From NCBI GenBank assembly GCA_015143735.1, contig VKHC01000140.1, positions 1-12,622 on the forward strand: 12,622 bases of DNA, given 5' to 3'. This stretch comes from Synura sp. LO234KE (lineage: Eukaryota > Sar > Synurophyceae > Synurales > Mallomonadaceae). The position numbers were made by a program, and so were the translations under genes. Shown here piece after piece: positions 1 to 8,515 of the stretch; positions within the stretch are counted from its first letter, which is position 1, and every line of letters begins with the position of its first letter. The notes below the pieces were generated by a model. That model did not search any database. It worked only from the letters and a program-made list of their open reading frames with translations, and was not told where the DNA came from.

Positions 1-382
1 CAACGTGTTTTCACCTTTTACGACGCGTTTCTCATGTACTACGAAGAATTGGGACCAAATGTGTATAGCCTCTGATAGCCCTTGTTATTCTGCATCAATC
101 AACTTAGTTTTGTGCCCTACCCCTGCATACTAGCGTAGGTCCGTTAGAAACAACGCCCCAAAACACGTTTTTTAATGTTTTGGTTCGGTTTCTAGGTCAT
201 AACTTCAAAAATCAGACAAGATATTCTCCGGGGGGGAGCTGAAAATCGACGTTTTTGTGTTTTGTTGACCTTAGAATTTTAATTTCTCACAACCTATGAG
301 GTTTCACAACCTCTACATAGGCGCAAACTCTTTATCGCATCAAGTAGCATCGATTCCCTGCTGTTTGAGAAAATTTTGGAAG
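1..382. other. non-coding stretch, nothing recognised
   Basis: No open frame of useful length occurs on either strand. The stretch is AT-rich with short T runs and one run of seven G at 230-236. I see no promoter, RNA gene or transposon end that I can support. Confidence 0.5.
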
Positions 383-437
383 TTCAACTTCAAGTTGAAG
401 CTTGGCTACCGGAAACTTTAACTTCAAGTTAAAGTTT
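383..437. repeat. two adjacent perfect palindromes sharing one core
   Basis: The first palindrome has 8-nt arms at 383-390 and 392-399 around a single central C at 391. The second has 12-nt arms at 413-424 and 426-437 around a single central C at 425. Both contain the core AACTTCAAGTT, and their centres lie 34 bp apart. They could be a paired binding site for a dimeric regulator or could form cruciforms or hairpins. No gene is visible nearby, so the role is unknown. Confidence 0.7.
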
Positions 438-2808
438 GTGTTTAAAAAAATAACTGTCTTTATAAAACATTCTCCTAGCTATAAAGATTACTGGGATATA
501 ATTTTAATACTTAACTCGTTGGATTGAAAATGTGTTCGCTATTTGTAATCAGTGCCGTTTTTTGACTTCAGTGACGTTTTCGCAGGAATGTGCCTTCATG
601 TTAGGCTCAGAGGAACCACCCATGAGTGAGTCGGAAGTTTGCTATAAGGTTTCTTGAGGTGAGCTTGAGAATGACGGATCTTTTCAAGGAAAACGCGCGA
701 CCTCCGTCGACGATACAGAAAGATATAGGCTTCGATTTATAATTATCGAGTTAATGACCCTAGTAGTTAGGAAAAAAGATCCCCTCTTTTCTCATCTTTA
801 CAGGGGAGAAGGCGCTGCTTTGTAAGCAGTGGTGTTGCAGCATCGCCAGCTGCATAGAACACTTAAGATTATTCTGAGCAAATGCTATTTACATATACTG
901 TGTCATTGTATACTTCAGTTTGTGATGTTCTCAAGCGAGTTAAGAATAGTCGAGAATGAGAAAGGGCCATCTGGGACCCTAAGAGATTTTAGGACCTCGT
1001 TGTCAGTAGTGTAGGGGGTCTGCCTGCATAGCACATACCCCTCGTCGGATTCAAAAGGTGCTTTGCATATATCCCTATCATGTTCTGCTAAGCAAAATTT
1101 TACTTATAAAAAAATGTAATGAGCAATGCCTACCCCTCAAGTCTACTCTGTGTGTCGCTCGACTGCTCAGCGGACGTTGCATTACCACCGTTAGGAGAGC
1201 TATCCGTAATCGCCGGTCAGATTTGTAGGTAGCCGCGGATATACTCTGTTTGTTTAGTTTTGCTTTACTGTGCTAGATTGGTGCACACTTCACTATACTA
1301 CTGCGTTACTTCTTTTCTACTTGTAAAAAATTAGGCTAGAAAGATCGTACATATGACCACTTCAATAATTTCAATTTAATTACGTGTGCAAGAGGGGGGG
1401 AGAAACGATACTGTGTGTTGTTTTCACATGAGGTGATATATGTAAGGAGCAGGTAGGTGTTAACATAGGCGGTTCACGTGTATATGGTGCGTGACGTATA
1501 TGATGCTTGGGGTTTAGAATTAGGTATAAGTGGCAGGAAAAGAAAATGGCGGGACATTTCTGGGAGATCAACTAGGGAACGTAGAGATAGCAGATGCAGC
1601 TACATTTTCATACGCACGATGCAGCAATATTGATATTATGCGCAAGTGGAGCTGGTTCGAGCGGGTTGCTGAAGAAGCATTTCCAATCGCCCTTATAATC
1701 CTAACACTTTTTGTGAACGTAAACACGAAATGTTATGAAGCACATATGTGATCTGCTTAATGCATGTTGGAGGGTCTGGCAGGCGAAGTGAAATTAGTAT
1801 GCTGGAGGGTAGATATGACGCAAAGAAATCGGTTATTAACGCATTGGTAACATTTGCGTATTAGCTTATCTGATGGGTGTTGCAACCCGAAGCAAGAAAT
1901 GTTTAGAGCCAAAATTTTTGTAACGATCAAGCGAGAAGAAAGTAATTTTAATCAAGCTTTGGTCGGAAAAAATTAAGTGAAGGTCAAAGTAGAGCGGAGA
2001 GAGATAAGAATTGCCTGATTTGATACATTCGTCGTCAAGATCCGAATATATTGGTAGTGTGTAGTTTTGCGGTCGAAAATTTTCGAATTTCTACTCCAGC
2101 GGAGATGAACTAGATATTTTGGGAAATTAACTCATAGGTCATTTATATTTTATACCTTCAAGGAAATCCGCTATCTCTTTGTATTAGTTGTCATCTGAAA
2201 TCGCTGTTTCTGCTTGATTTCGCCGTATAAGATTCGGTGACACATAGCTACAATATCTTCTAATTTCTGTGTTTTGGGGGACTAATACTGTATAGGCCTG
2301 ATTTCGTGCTCTTCGTCATGAGATATCCTGTTTCCATTTTTAACTTGACGCTTTCAAATTATATTAAAGTTGAAACCTAACGCTTATCACGTCTGGGTGC
2401 CTGCACGTTTCGGATACGCTTCGTTCGATTTCGTAATTAATTTGGTTGTTTTTTGTTGAAATCAATCTTTACCACTGAGCCCCAATGATTGCCGCAATTA
2501 ATTAACTTGTTTCTCTGCCTCTAGTGGACGACAACAGTTTGTTAAATGTCGCTACAAAACTCAGGAGTTGGTTCTGAGACGAGTTAGTAATTGGTGATCA
2601 GTGAGATTAGATTGACGCCGAACTCAACTAAGAACGAGTTAGGCATCCTATTTACGCCGAGCATATTCCACATATTCAAAACATCTTGGGAGTTTGAGTT
2701 CAGCGCAGTGTTCAGGAGCAGAGACTAAGAGTATTCGGCGCGAGGGCCTAGCTGCATACGTGCCTCCCCTCTGAAGTGCGTGGCTCAATTCTTAGAAATT
2801 TGAGCGCC
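438..2808. other. long non-coding stretch with short unrecognised ORFs
   Basis: No gene is supported here. A 23-codon ATG ORF begins at 671. An open frame of 73 codons at 1530-1751 starts only with GTG; it includes a short hydrophobic run (AFPIALIILTLFVNV) but resembles nothing I know. A 61-codon frame at 829-1014 also starts with GTG. A run of seven G lies at 1394-1400. Base composition is AT-rich and stops are frequent in all frames, as expected for intergenic DNA. Exons of a split gene could be hidden, but I cannot define any. Confidence 0.45.
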
Positions 2809-2816
2809 TATAAATA
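2809..2816 (+). promoter_or_regulatory. TATA-like box (TATAAATA)
   Basis: The octamer TATAAATA fits the eukaryotic TATA consensus. It lies about 90 bp upstream of a GC-rich segment with an open frame. No transcript start or gene can be confirmed, and an octamer like this can occur by chance in AT-rich DNA. Confidence 0.3.
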
Positions 2817-2901
2817 CCAGAGAGAGCTTACGATTGCAGTAGAGCCATATGCGATTCTGGAGCTGCGCAAATTAAAAGCTATCAATTCCATGGATATTTA
2901 A

Positions 2902-3191
2902 ATAAGCAGTCAGACGGGCCGCTGGAAGGGCCGCGGGAAACTGTGGCGCCACCTCGTAGGACCAGCGGGGACTTCGTCGAAAGTGGACACCGGGAGATAT
3001 CCTGTACCGCGCGTATCAACCACTAAAGTGCATCGCGGGCCCTTTTCCAACTATTACGGCGCCTCTATTCACTTCTAACCATGGTCCAAATCACAAACAA
3101 ACTAGCACTGTATTGTGGTAACGGTTATAGGTGGCTAAATGAGCAGTGTGTGATAGTTGAGAAAGGTTCTGGGATGCTCTTGAGAGGTTGA
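2902..3191 (+). other. GC-rich segment with two short open frames
   Basis: The stretch 2902-3075 is open for 58 codons without an ATG and is clearly richer in GC than its surroundings. It ends at a TAA. An ATG in good context (ACCATGG) follows at 3081 and opens a 36-residue frame that stops at 3191. Neither product resembles a protein I know. Together with the TATA-like box upstream this could be a small gene or exon, but a decayed repeat is equally possible. Confidence 0.2.
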
Positions 3192-3844
3192 TACACATTT
3201 TGTAGGGTGCTGGAGATTGCCATGACCATCATTTGCCTGTTAGCACTGGTCCACTCCCCAAAAGGAGCGTAGCGGGTGTCGTTTTGGACAGAAAAATGAA
3301 AGGCGTATGCTGTGACTCAACCTCCTGTTCCGGTGAAAGATTAGGAAGTGTACTATCGGGAAAATTCAGCGAGCAACCGCCGATATTGACGTAGGCTGGC
3401 TGACTTTGAGTCGATTGGACAAAAAGGCTATTCGAATTGTTGGCTGAAAGGATTTATAGACACGGAGAAGTAATCAGCCACCGGGGTTGTTGGTTGGAGC
3501 AGGAGTAAAATCAAGCAGACGAGGCAGCAAAGAAAGCGGGTTGATGAAGATTGTGATATCATAAATGCCTCAACGAATTTACAAGGAGATGCCCCAGTGA
3601 AATTTTTTTCAGTGGCTAAAAGAGAGAGGATAACAACTCACCTCGGACAATTGGGCGGGAAATCGAGATTGGAAATATATTGCTGCGGGGGGGGAAAGTA
3701 GGTGAGGAACAATTCAGGTACTCCATGTGAGAGTATTACGAAAAATGGGGTTAAGGTTAACACCTATAGGACCGTCAAGAAGAGGCCAGTCATAGTTGGA
3801 GAGTGAGCTACGCACTGCCGCATCTATGTCCTTCCACAGGTAAA
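3192..3844. other. non-coding stretch
   Basis: No useful open frame is present. A run of eight G lies at 3687-3694. Nothing else stands out. Confidence 0.45.
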
Positions 3845-3859
3845 CCGCCATTATGGCGG
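3845..3859. repeat. 15-bp perfect palindrome (CCGCCAT-T-ATGGCGG)
   Basis: Seven-base arms at 3845-3851 and 3853-3859 flank a single T. The site lies about 50 bp upstream of an ATG at 3911 that opens a 75-residue frame. It could be a protein-binding site or a small hairpin; no function is shown. Confidence 0.55.
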
Positions 3860-3910
3860 AGGGGCGCCGTCTACCGCATTTAGGAGAGTATATATCACAG
3901 CCACTTTGTC

Positions 3911-4138
3911 ATGGACCATAGTAGGTCCTTTTGTCTACAGCCAGTCGTTGAGCTGTCTATGGCACGTTTAGCATGTAACCAGGCAAAAGCTCATACCCTG
4001 TGGCAAACGAGCCTTTTCGGGCAAGTCCCCGAGGAGGAAAGGGGCAAGACAGGCTACCTGATGAGAGCAAACCCTCCACTGGCACCCTTGCGTGTGCTGG
4101 GGAGTCAGCGCTTTTTCCAAAATCAGTTCCAGTTCTAA
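3911..4138 (+). CDS. unrecognised 75-residue ORF, doubtful gene
   Basis: The frame starts with a true ATG in a moderate context (GTCATGG). The product begins MDHSRSFCLQ and ends FFQNQFQF. I see no known domain, signal peptide or membrane segment. A TATATAT run at 3889-3895 is too close to the ATG to act as its TATA box. The segment is slightly richer in GC than its flanks. An ORF of this length can arise by chance, so I list it only as a candidate. Confidence 0.15.
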   Translation: MDHSRSFCLQPVVELSMARLACNQAKAHTLWQTSLFGQVPEEERGKTGYLMRANPPLAPLRVLGSQRFFQNQFQF

Positions 4139-5169
4139 GATTATTCTTGGCTTGCCATTTCGTTTCTAAGAAGATCTAGTTTTCAAATAATGAGGTTCTT
4201 CTTCACATGAGAGTCAAGTTCCAGTGGAATGATCGTCAAGCCTACCCCCTGTGGAAACGGATGAGCACCTCTGCAAATATACTGAGAGTAAGGTTTTTAT
4301 TATTTTATTTTACTGGATCCGTAGTCCAGTAAGTTTCGAATGGAGGAGGCGAGATAGAAAGAGGAGCAAGCTGAATTATTTAGGGCCATAGGTTCAACGG
4401 GGAACTGTGAAAAATTGAGCTTATCTGAACAGTTGTATATTCGATCCGGCGCAGTTGCTTGTTGAACTCCAGGGTGAAGGAATCCGAAGGCGAAAGTGGT
4501 TTGTCGTGGGGATCGAGCTCAGCATGGCGAGTAAAATGAAAAGTATTAATTTTCTTTTCTTTCCGGATGCAGGCAAGTCTCGTGGAAGGAGGAAGATCTG
4601 ATAGACTATCCAGCCAGTACTTTTTGCAAACTGGCAACAGCAGGAGGTAAATGCTTGTTCATCATATATGTCTCATCACTTACAAATTCAAACAGAGAAG
4701 TTGACCCTTTATTGGGCCAATATCGCCCCCGAATGGGGTTCTCAAAATGGAGCGAATGGACAGCTCAACAACTGTACGTCATTACAAATATAAATTTGAA
4801 TTTTATATTCACAATTTCTTCGCGTCCTCTAAGTTAATACTACATCTAAGTTAACTAAGATTGCGATTTCTTGCCTAAGCTTGGAGGATTAGAGTTACTA
4901 TAGCGATACGGTGCACCAAAAAACCTCAACGTGGGCACGAGCTAGGAGGACGAGCGAAGTCATCGCTTACTCGGTGCAGCTTGATGGTGCTATTGTCTTC
5001 TCTTCTGTCTTCTGAAAGTATAGACTTACCCTTTCTAGATGTTAGATTAGTTTCCAACTATATATTCTTTTGGGCGAAAGCTACTTTTAAACTTAAACAA
5101 GTGCGATCTGCACGGAGGCCTCAAATCAAAATTTAAAATGAGTACTTTTGTACTGCATCTTTCGATTGA
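4139..5169. other. non-coding stretch upstream of the decayed gene copy
   Basis: An 85-codon frame on the - strand (4380-4637) and a 60-codon frame on the + strand (4655-4837, TTG start) are both unlike any protein I know and are probably chance. No promoter or RNA gene is recognisable. The 5' end of the decayed copy may extend back into the last 100-200 bp here, but stops in all + frames prevent tracing it. Confidence 0.4.
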
Positions 5170-6113
5170 ATAAGCGCTTCCATCTTCCAGTAGATACCGC
5201 CGGCCGCTACGTCACCTTCGGCGCTACTACCAGTGTCACCTGATGCGTAGCTACTATCTTCTTGGCAAGTGGTGGCGGTGGTGTCATGTCACCACAGGGT
5301 CGCCACCCCTCTTGTTTTACTTGACACATTTTTTTCTGACATCGCGCGGATATCTGCGGAGAAGAAACGAGATGAAGACCTTGCCTTGTGTCGCTATTAA
5401 CATAGGTGGCAAGATATCCCCCTCGGTTTTGCGTCTATGGTCCTCAATCTTCCTGGGCTGTCTTTTGAATCCAGGGCACACTATGATCGCCTACTTCATG
5501 AGCGCCGCTGGGCAGTTGAATATAAAGGTTGTAAGGCTGTTACCTCGGCTCGTCAGCGCCAAAACTCCTCACATGTCTGCTGTGCGCCTCTGCAGACACA
5601 AGAGCAGACGACTGCTACGATTACATTTTTGGTTCCGGTCAACAACCACTCCTGTGCCAGGCTCGCCTCAAATCAAATGGAATACTCCGGGACCTTCCGG
5701 CGGTGACGAGTCTCGAACAGCGCCTGATAACTGCCGTTCTAACTCTAGTTCTGGAAGAAGGTGGCCACCGACTGTGCTTAGGGAACTGGAATTCCTTGCA
5801 GATATCTGCACTTAACACCACGTACAGGAAGCCCTGGTCGAACTCAGCAAACATTTAGTCCATCGGATCGATCTTATATTGGCCGCACGACAACAGACCC
5901 AGTACATTTGCGCTTTGGACCTTGCTACCATCTTCTGTGCCGGCTACTACACCGCGTAAACCGATGCACCCTCGCCCTCCGTCAGCAGTTCTTGCTCCGA
6001 CACCTTATTTTGCGGTCCGATCAGGTCACATCCCTGCGTCTTAGCTTCAAGTCCAGCAACAGATGACTGTAGTGCATTACGTCGTCCGCAAATTTACCTA
6101 CGGCAAGGAGGCT

Positions 6114-6142
6114 GGGAAATTTATGTCCAAGGGAAATTTATG
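6114..6142 (+). repeat. 12-bp direct repeat, 17-bp period, inside the decayed copy
   Basis: The 12-mer GGGAAATTTATG occurs at 6114-6125 and again at 6131-6142, giving a period of 17 bp. A 17-bp local duplication is not a multiple of three, so it shifts the frame between the hybrid-binding remnant and the RNase H remnant. It is probably one of the lesions that inactivated this copy. Confidence 0.7.
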
Positions 6143-6438
6143 ACCCCCTTCTTCTCCTACTGGGAGCGGACCTCTACACCAACGTGCCCACTTCCCTCTC
6201 CACCGACCGGACAGACTGGGGTATCCACGTCGTCCGCGATTCTGGAACCTTGGGCAGACTCTCTGGCGGTGCGTGGGCAGCGTCGGCGCCTTCTCCTCTC
6301 TCCCGGAGTTTCGACCAGAGTCGTAGTCGCGCACTGCTCGAACTCGGCCACTATCCCCCTATTCTCCAGCTGTCAGCACCGCTGCCAACTGCAGCCATCG
6401 TAGACCCTTGCTGCTCCGCGCCCCTAGATGGGATCCTT

Positions 6439-6451
6439 GCCTGCCCACTTT
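6439..6451. repeat. left copy of 13-bp direct repeat, putative target-site duplication
   Basis: The 13-mer GCCTGCCCACTTT is repeated exactly at 8516-8528 in the same orientation. The interval between the copies holds the whole - strand gene copy with short flanks on both sides. Neither flank extends the match. A chance 13-mer match somewhere in a window of this size is not rare, but one that brackets an element this closely is. Confidence 0.55.
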
Positions 6452-6577
6452 AACCAAAAATCCTGTAGTTAGATTATAAGAGAGAGTAACAGAAGAATCT
6501 AACCATCTCTCATGAACCATATGGCGAGTCCCGTGGCACCGAGAGAGAGGATCCGAGGGCTGCCTTGGAACCAGACA

Positions 6578-7378
6578 CTAGTCAGCCACAATGTCCCCGC
6601 CCAGAGGGGGAAGGAGGCATGGAATCAGGTCGGGTACAGACAAGGAGGAAGGCGGAGATGATGGCGAGAGGCCCAGACGAGCACGTTTAGTTGGTACAAG
6701 CGGTCTATCCAGACTAACAACAGTAGAGCGCCGCTTCAAAGGACGACGGGGCACGAGTAGATCCACGGGGCCAAGCGACCGAGCAAGTACCCTCCTGCCG
6801 AGAAGAACGAGAGAGTCTGCCTTCCGATTTCCGTTCGCCACCATGGAGTTTTTCTTGGTATGAGTCTTAGTCCAGACCAGCGATAACGAATGAATCGAAC
6901 GAGGCTGGTCCGAAAGACGACGCGCCTGGTGAATAAGACCCTTCTTGACAGCCGGGGAACTCTTCGGGAAAAGGAGGTGTTTTTGCGCGTAGTCAGAATC
7001 CGTATATACTGAGTTAAGTTGCAGTGGGGAGTGAGAAGGCAGCAGGGCACAGATCCGTTTGAAATCAGAGATCAAGGCCGTTAGCTTGCCAGAGTTATTG
7101 GTGTAACGAGAGGCACCAACAAATTCAGGAAGGGTCGAGACAGACGGAGCCCCAGTCTTCATGAGTGACGCCGCCTGTCGAATTAAGGATATGAAGTCCC
7201 CATCCCCGGCAAAAGGCGGGCTGGCGGATGCAGAGCTATCAGTGAAGAGAGCATAGCAGTAGCCGAGGAGAGGACTCTGAGGCACAACTGGAGTGGCGGA
7301 GGGAAAGGCCTCCGCTTCCTCTCGTTTCGAAGGATCCATAGTCAGGACGGGGGAAACTATCAACATGCCGCCGAGCAT
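6578..7378 (-). CDS. RNase H domain ORF, C-terminal half of the - strand copy
   Basis: The frame holds 266 codons from the ATG at 7378, but the true protein probably enters it near 7325 from the hybrid-binding segment, so the first 17 residues are likely not native. The RNase HI fold is recognisable: LFTDSSA (Asp47), RYTNNSGKL (92-99), VYTDSDYA (Asp127), VWTKTH (His173) and GNRKADSL (Asp188). RNase H cleaves the RNA strand of RNA-DNA hybrids using a DEDD metal site. Here the Glu of the second motif is Lys98, so the enzyme is probably inactive or impaired. After the domain come two basic clusters (RRPLKRRS at 211-218, PTKRARL at 229-235) that resemble nuclear localisation signals, then a Ser/Pro-rich tail. 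The TNN form of the second motif is closer to cellular RNase H1 than to Ty3-type retroelement RNase H. The domain call is firm; its biological role is not known. Confidence 0.75.
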   Translation of the reverse strand: MLGGMLIVSPVLTMDPSKREEAEAFPSATPVVPQSPLLGYCYALFTDSSASASPPFAGDGDFISLIRQAASLMKTGAPSVSTLPEFVGASRYTNNSGKLTALISDFKRICALLPSHSPLQLNSVYTDSDYAQKHLLFPKSSPAVKKGLIHQARRLSDQPRSIHSLSLVWTKTHTKKNSMVANGNRKADSLVLLGRRVLARSLGPVDLLVPRRPLKRRSTVVSLDRPLVPTKRARLGLSPSSPPSSLSVPDLIPCLLPPLGGDIVAD

Positions 7379-7490
7379 CTTTCCACGAAGAAACTATTCC
7401 AATCTCGCGACCGATTCGAACCGCATAGAAGCGGGTCTTGTCGTAGGGACGGGAACGGGGACGGAATAGAAGACGGCGAGAAATATGCAT
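7319..7490 (-). CDS. RNase H1-type hybrid-binding domain segment, shifted frame
   Basis: Read from the ATG at 7490, this frame gives TRFYAVRIGREIGIVSSW at residues 19-36, then a Val-x-Ser-Phe spacing and YGSFETR (51-57). This fits the N-terminal hybrid-binding domain of eukaryotic RNase H1 (caulimovirus VI/viroplasmin fold): YAV, GI, W, a Phe and a closing EAxxF. The closing REEAEAF lies in the other frame (7304-7324), so the domain crosses a frame change near 7319-7327, in a GA-rich run. The domain binds RNA-DNA duplexes in RNase H1. Its frame lies -1 to the upstream ORF, which it overlaps, and is open back to a TAA at 7539-7541. The ATG at 7490 could be its own start, or ribosomes could shift into it, or an indel separates the two. 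Confidence 0.7.
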
Positions 7491-8353
7491 AGCGTCATCA
7501 GAAGAGGGAGAGGCTGCAATGTGAGATGACTGGAAAAGTTAAGAATACTCTGCCGGATGTCCTCAGCATGATGATCCGGAAGAAGAACGGATTCAACGGC
7601 GGAAAGCTGACGGGACATCCAATTGTCAAGGCCAAGACAATGTCCCTGCACGTCGTGTACAAGTTGGATCATCTTGGGGATGAGGCGGGCGTCAAGTGAG
7701 GTTAACAGAGGGTATTCAGTGAGCAGTTGGTCAGACGCAGACCGGGCTGCGCAAATAAGAGGGGACGCACAGAGACGAAAAAAGAGATCGTAAGACTCGA
7801 ACTCCTGTTGAATGTCCGTACAGCAAAGTCTGCAGGAGCCCAGAAGTTTACGGTCAGCTTCTGTACGGGCCTGCTTTTGAACGATTGTGCCCGACAGACT
7901 CGTGTCGTTCAAATAGGTGTCGTTCATAGTAGGATCCGGTCGAGAGGGGGAAGCCGCGGGAGGCCAAGGACGGACGAGGCATTTAGGAATATCCCCTCGT
8001 CTCTGTGAGTCGAAATCCCGGGAAGATTGGGCAGCAAGACGTGCAAGCAGGGCTTGCTTATTTGGCACTGCTGTGAGCAGATAAGAGGATATAAGTTGCT
8101 CTCGCCATGACCAGTGGTCACAACAAAGTGATAACGAAACACAAACTGAGATGGACTGAGATGTAAAAGAGTCCTCAATATAGTCAGGGTAGTAAAAGGA
8201 AAGAACCTCAGCAAGGCTGTCAGCAGAGTTCGTATACGCACTGGAAAGCTGCATGCCCCTTTGATCAATATGAAGGGAGGCGGGTTCGGTAAGAAGAGAA
8301 GGAACCGCAGAATACGAAATGAGAACATCAGCAGAGAGATGCTGTTGGACCAT
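7394..8353 (-). CDS. unassigned N-terminal ORF of the RNase H family copy
   Basis: The frame runs 319 codons from an ATG at 8353 to a TAG at 7394-7396 and is open upstream, without another ATG, to a TAG at 8441-8443. I do not recognise a domain. Visible are Cys pairs (CRLCC at 174-178), a Pro-rich linker near 130-141 and a helical region with TSLDARLI (218-225), GHCLGLDNW (237-245) and SAVES (251-255). The block 218-253 is conserved in the decayed + strand copy, which suggests a real structured domain under past selection. The last 30-35 residues overlap the hybrid-binding segment in another frame and are probably not native. Beyond the TAG, the same frame resumes within five codons and carries the RNase H domain. 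No reverse transcriptase motif (such as YxDD) or zinc knuckle is present. Confidence 0.55.
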   Translation of the reverse strand: MVQQHLSADVLISYSAVPSLLTEPASLHIDQRGMQLSSAYTNSADSLAEVLSFYYPDYIEDSFTSQSISVCVSLSLCCDHWSWREQLISSYLLTAVPNKQALLARLAAQSSRDFDSQRRGDIPKCLVRPWPPAASPSRPDPTMNDTYLNDTSLSGTIVQKQARTEADRKLLGSCRLCCTDIQQEFESYDLFFRLCASPLICAARSASDQLLTEYPLLTSLDARLIPKMIQLVHDVQGHCLGLDNWMSRQLSAVESVLLPDHHAEDIRQSILNFSSHLTLQPLPLLMTLCIFLAVFYSVPVPVPTTRPASMRFESVARLE

Positions 8354-8515
8354 ACGATAATGATCCGCTAACGTGGAGGAGACGAATGAGGCAGGAGGGA
8401 AAATGATCGACTGAACAAGGGTCTTATTCTGAACAAAGATCTAAACAGATCCCCCCTCATAATTATTCTCGTAAACATACAATGCACGAAGAACCTCCCC
8501 ACAAAGAATGTATGG

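Larger units (their letters stand above)
5170..6451 (+). pseudogene. decayed copy of the RNase H-bearing gene family
   Basis: Fragments in all three + frames align in order with the - strand copy at 6578-8353. In frame 2, WWRW near 5270-5281 matches HWSW. In frame 1, IARISAEKKRDED (from 5341) matches LARLAAQSSRDFD, and a CC pair at 5578-5583 with the following 31 residues aligns without gaps. In frame 3, 5706-5813 matches residues 218-253 of the other copy with 18 of 36 identities (TSL, RLI, GH, NW, SA). In frame 2, ELSKHL near 5840 matches NFSSHL. FTYGKEAGKF (6087-6119) resembles the end of an RNase H1 hybrid-binding domain. LYTN near 6172 sits where the other copy has LFTD, and LPEF (6300-6311) is shared. 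At least five frame changes and several stops show that it is dead. It breaks off within the RNase H part at the proposed insertion point. The coding matches are good; the ends are approximate. Confidence 0.75.
6452..8515 (-). mobile_element. putative 2064-bp inserted element carrying the RNase H-family gene
   Basis: The segment is bounded by a 13-bp direct repeat and filled by one gene read on the - strand. About 75 bp precede the first in-frame stop upstream of the gene, and 126 bp follow its last stop. The segment appears richer in GC than the flanking DNA. There are no terminal inverted repeats, no long terminal repeats, no poly(A) tail and no reverse transcriptase. It could be a non-autonomous retroelement, a retrocopy whose tail is lost, or a DNA insertion of unknown type. 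It sits at the point where the + strand relative of the same family breaks off. Confidence 0.5.

Noticed and set aside
829-1014. 61-codon frame
   Set aside because: It starts with GTG and has no similarity or context to support it.
1650-1670. tRNA B-box-like GGTTCGAGC
   Set aside because: No A box at the right distance and no cloverleaf can be folded around it.
1530-1751. 73-codon frame with a hydrophobic run
   Set aside because: It starts with GTG, has no ATG near its 5' end, and matches no known family. Chance is the simplest reading.
230-3694. scattered runs of seven or eight G
   Set aside because: Single runs at 230-236, 1394-1400 and 3687-3694 do not cluster as four-tract quadruplex motifs, so they are not called as structures.
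4380-4637. 85-codon frame on the - strand
   Set aside because: No domain, promoter or conservation evidence; the length is within chance for this composition.
5243-5815. 190-codon ORF on the + strand
   Set aside because: Over most of its length the family match lies in the other two frames (frame 1 to about 5690, frame 3 from 5706), so this long ORF is largely an out-of-frame shadow of the decayed copy. Only its start (WWRW) matches.
6140-6403. DIRS-type or Ty3-type reverse transcriptase/RNase H in the + strand ORFs
   Set aside because: A TDWGIH stretch near 6207 first suggested a retroelement RNase H of another kind. The alignment with the - strand copy explains the region better, and no reverse transcriptase motif is present.
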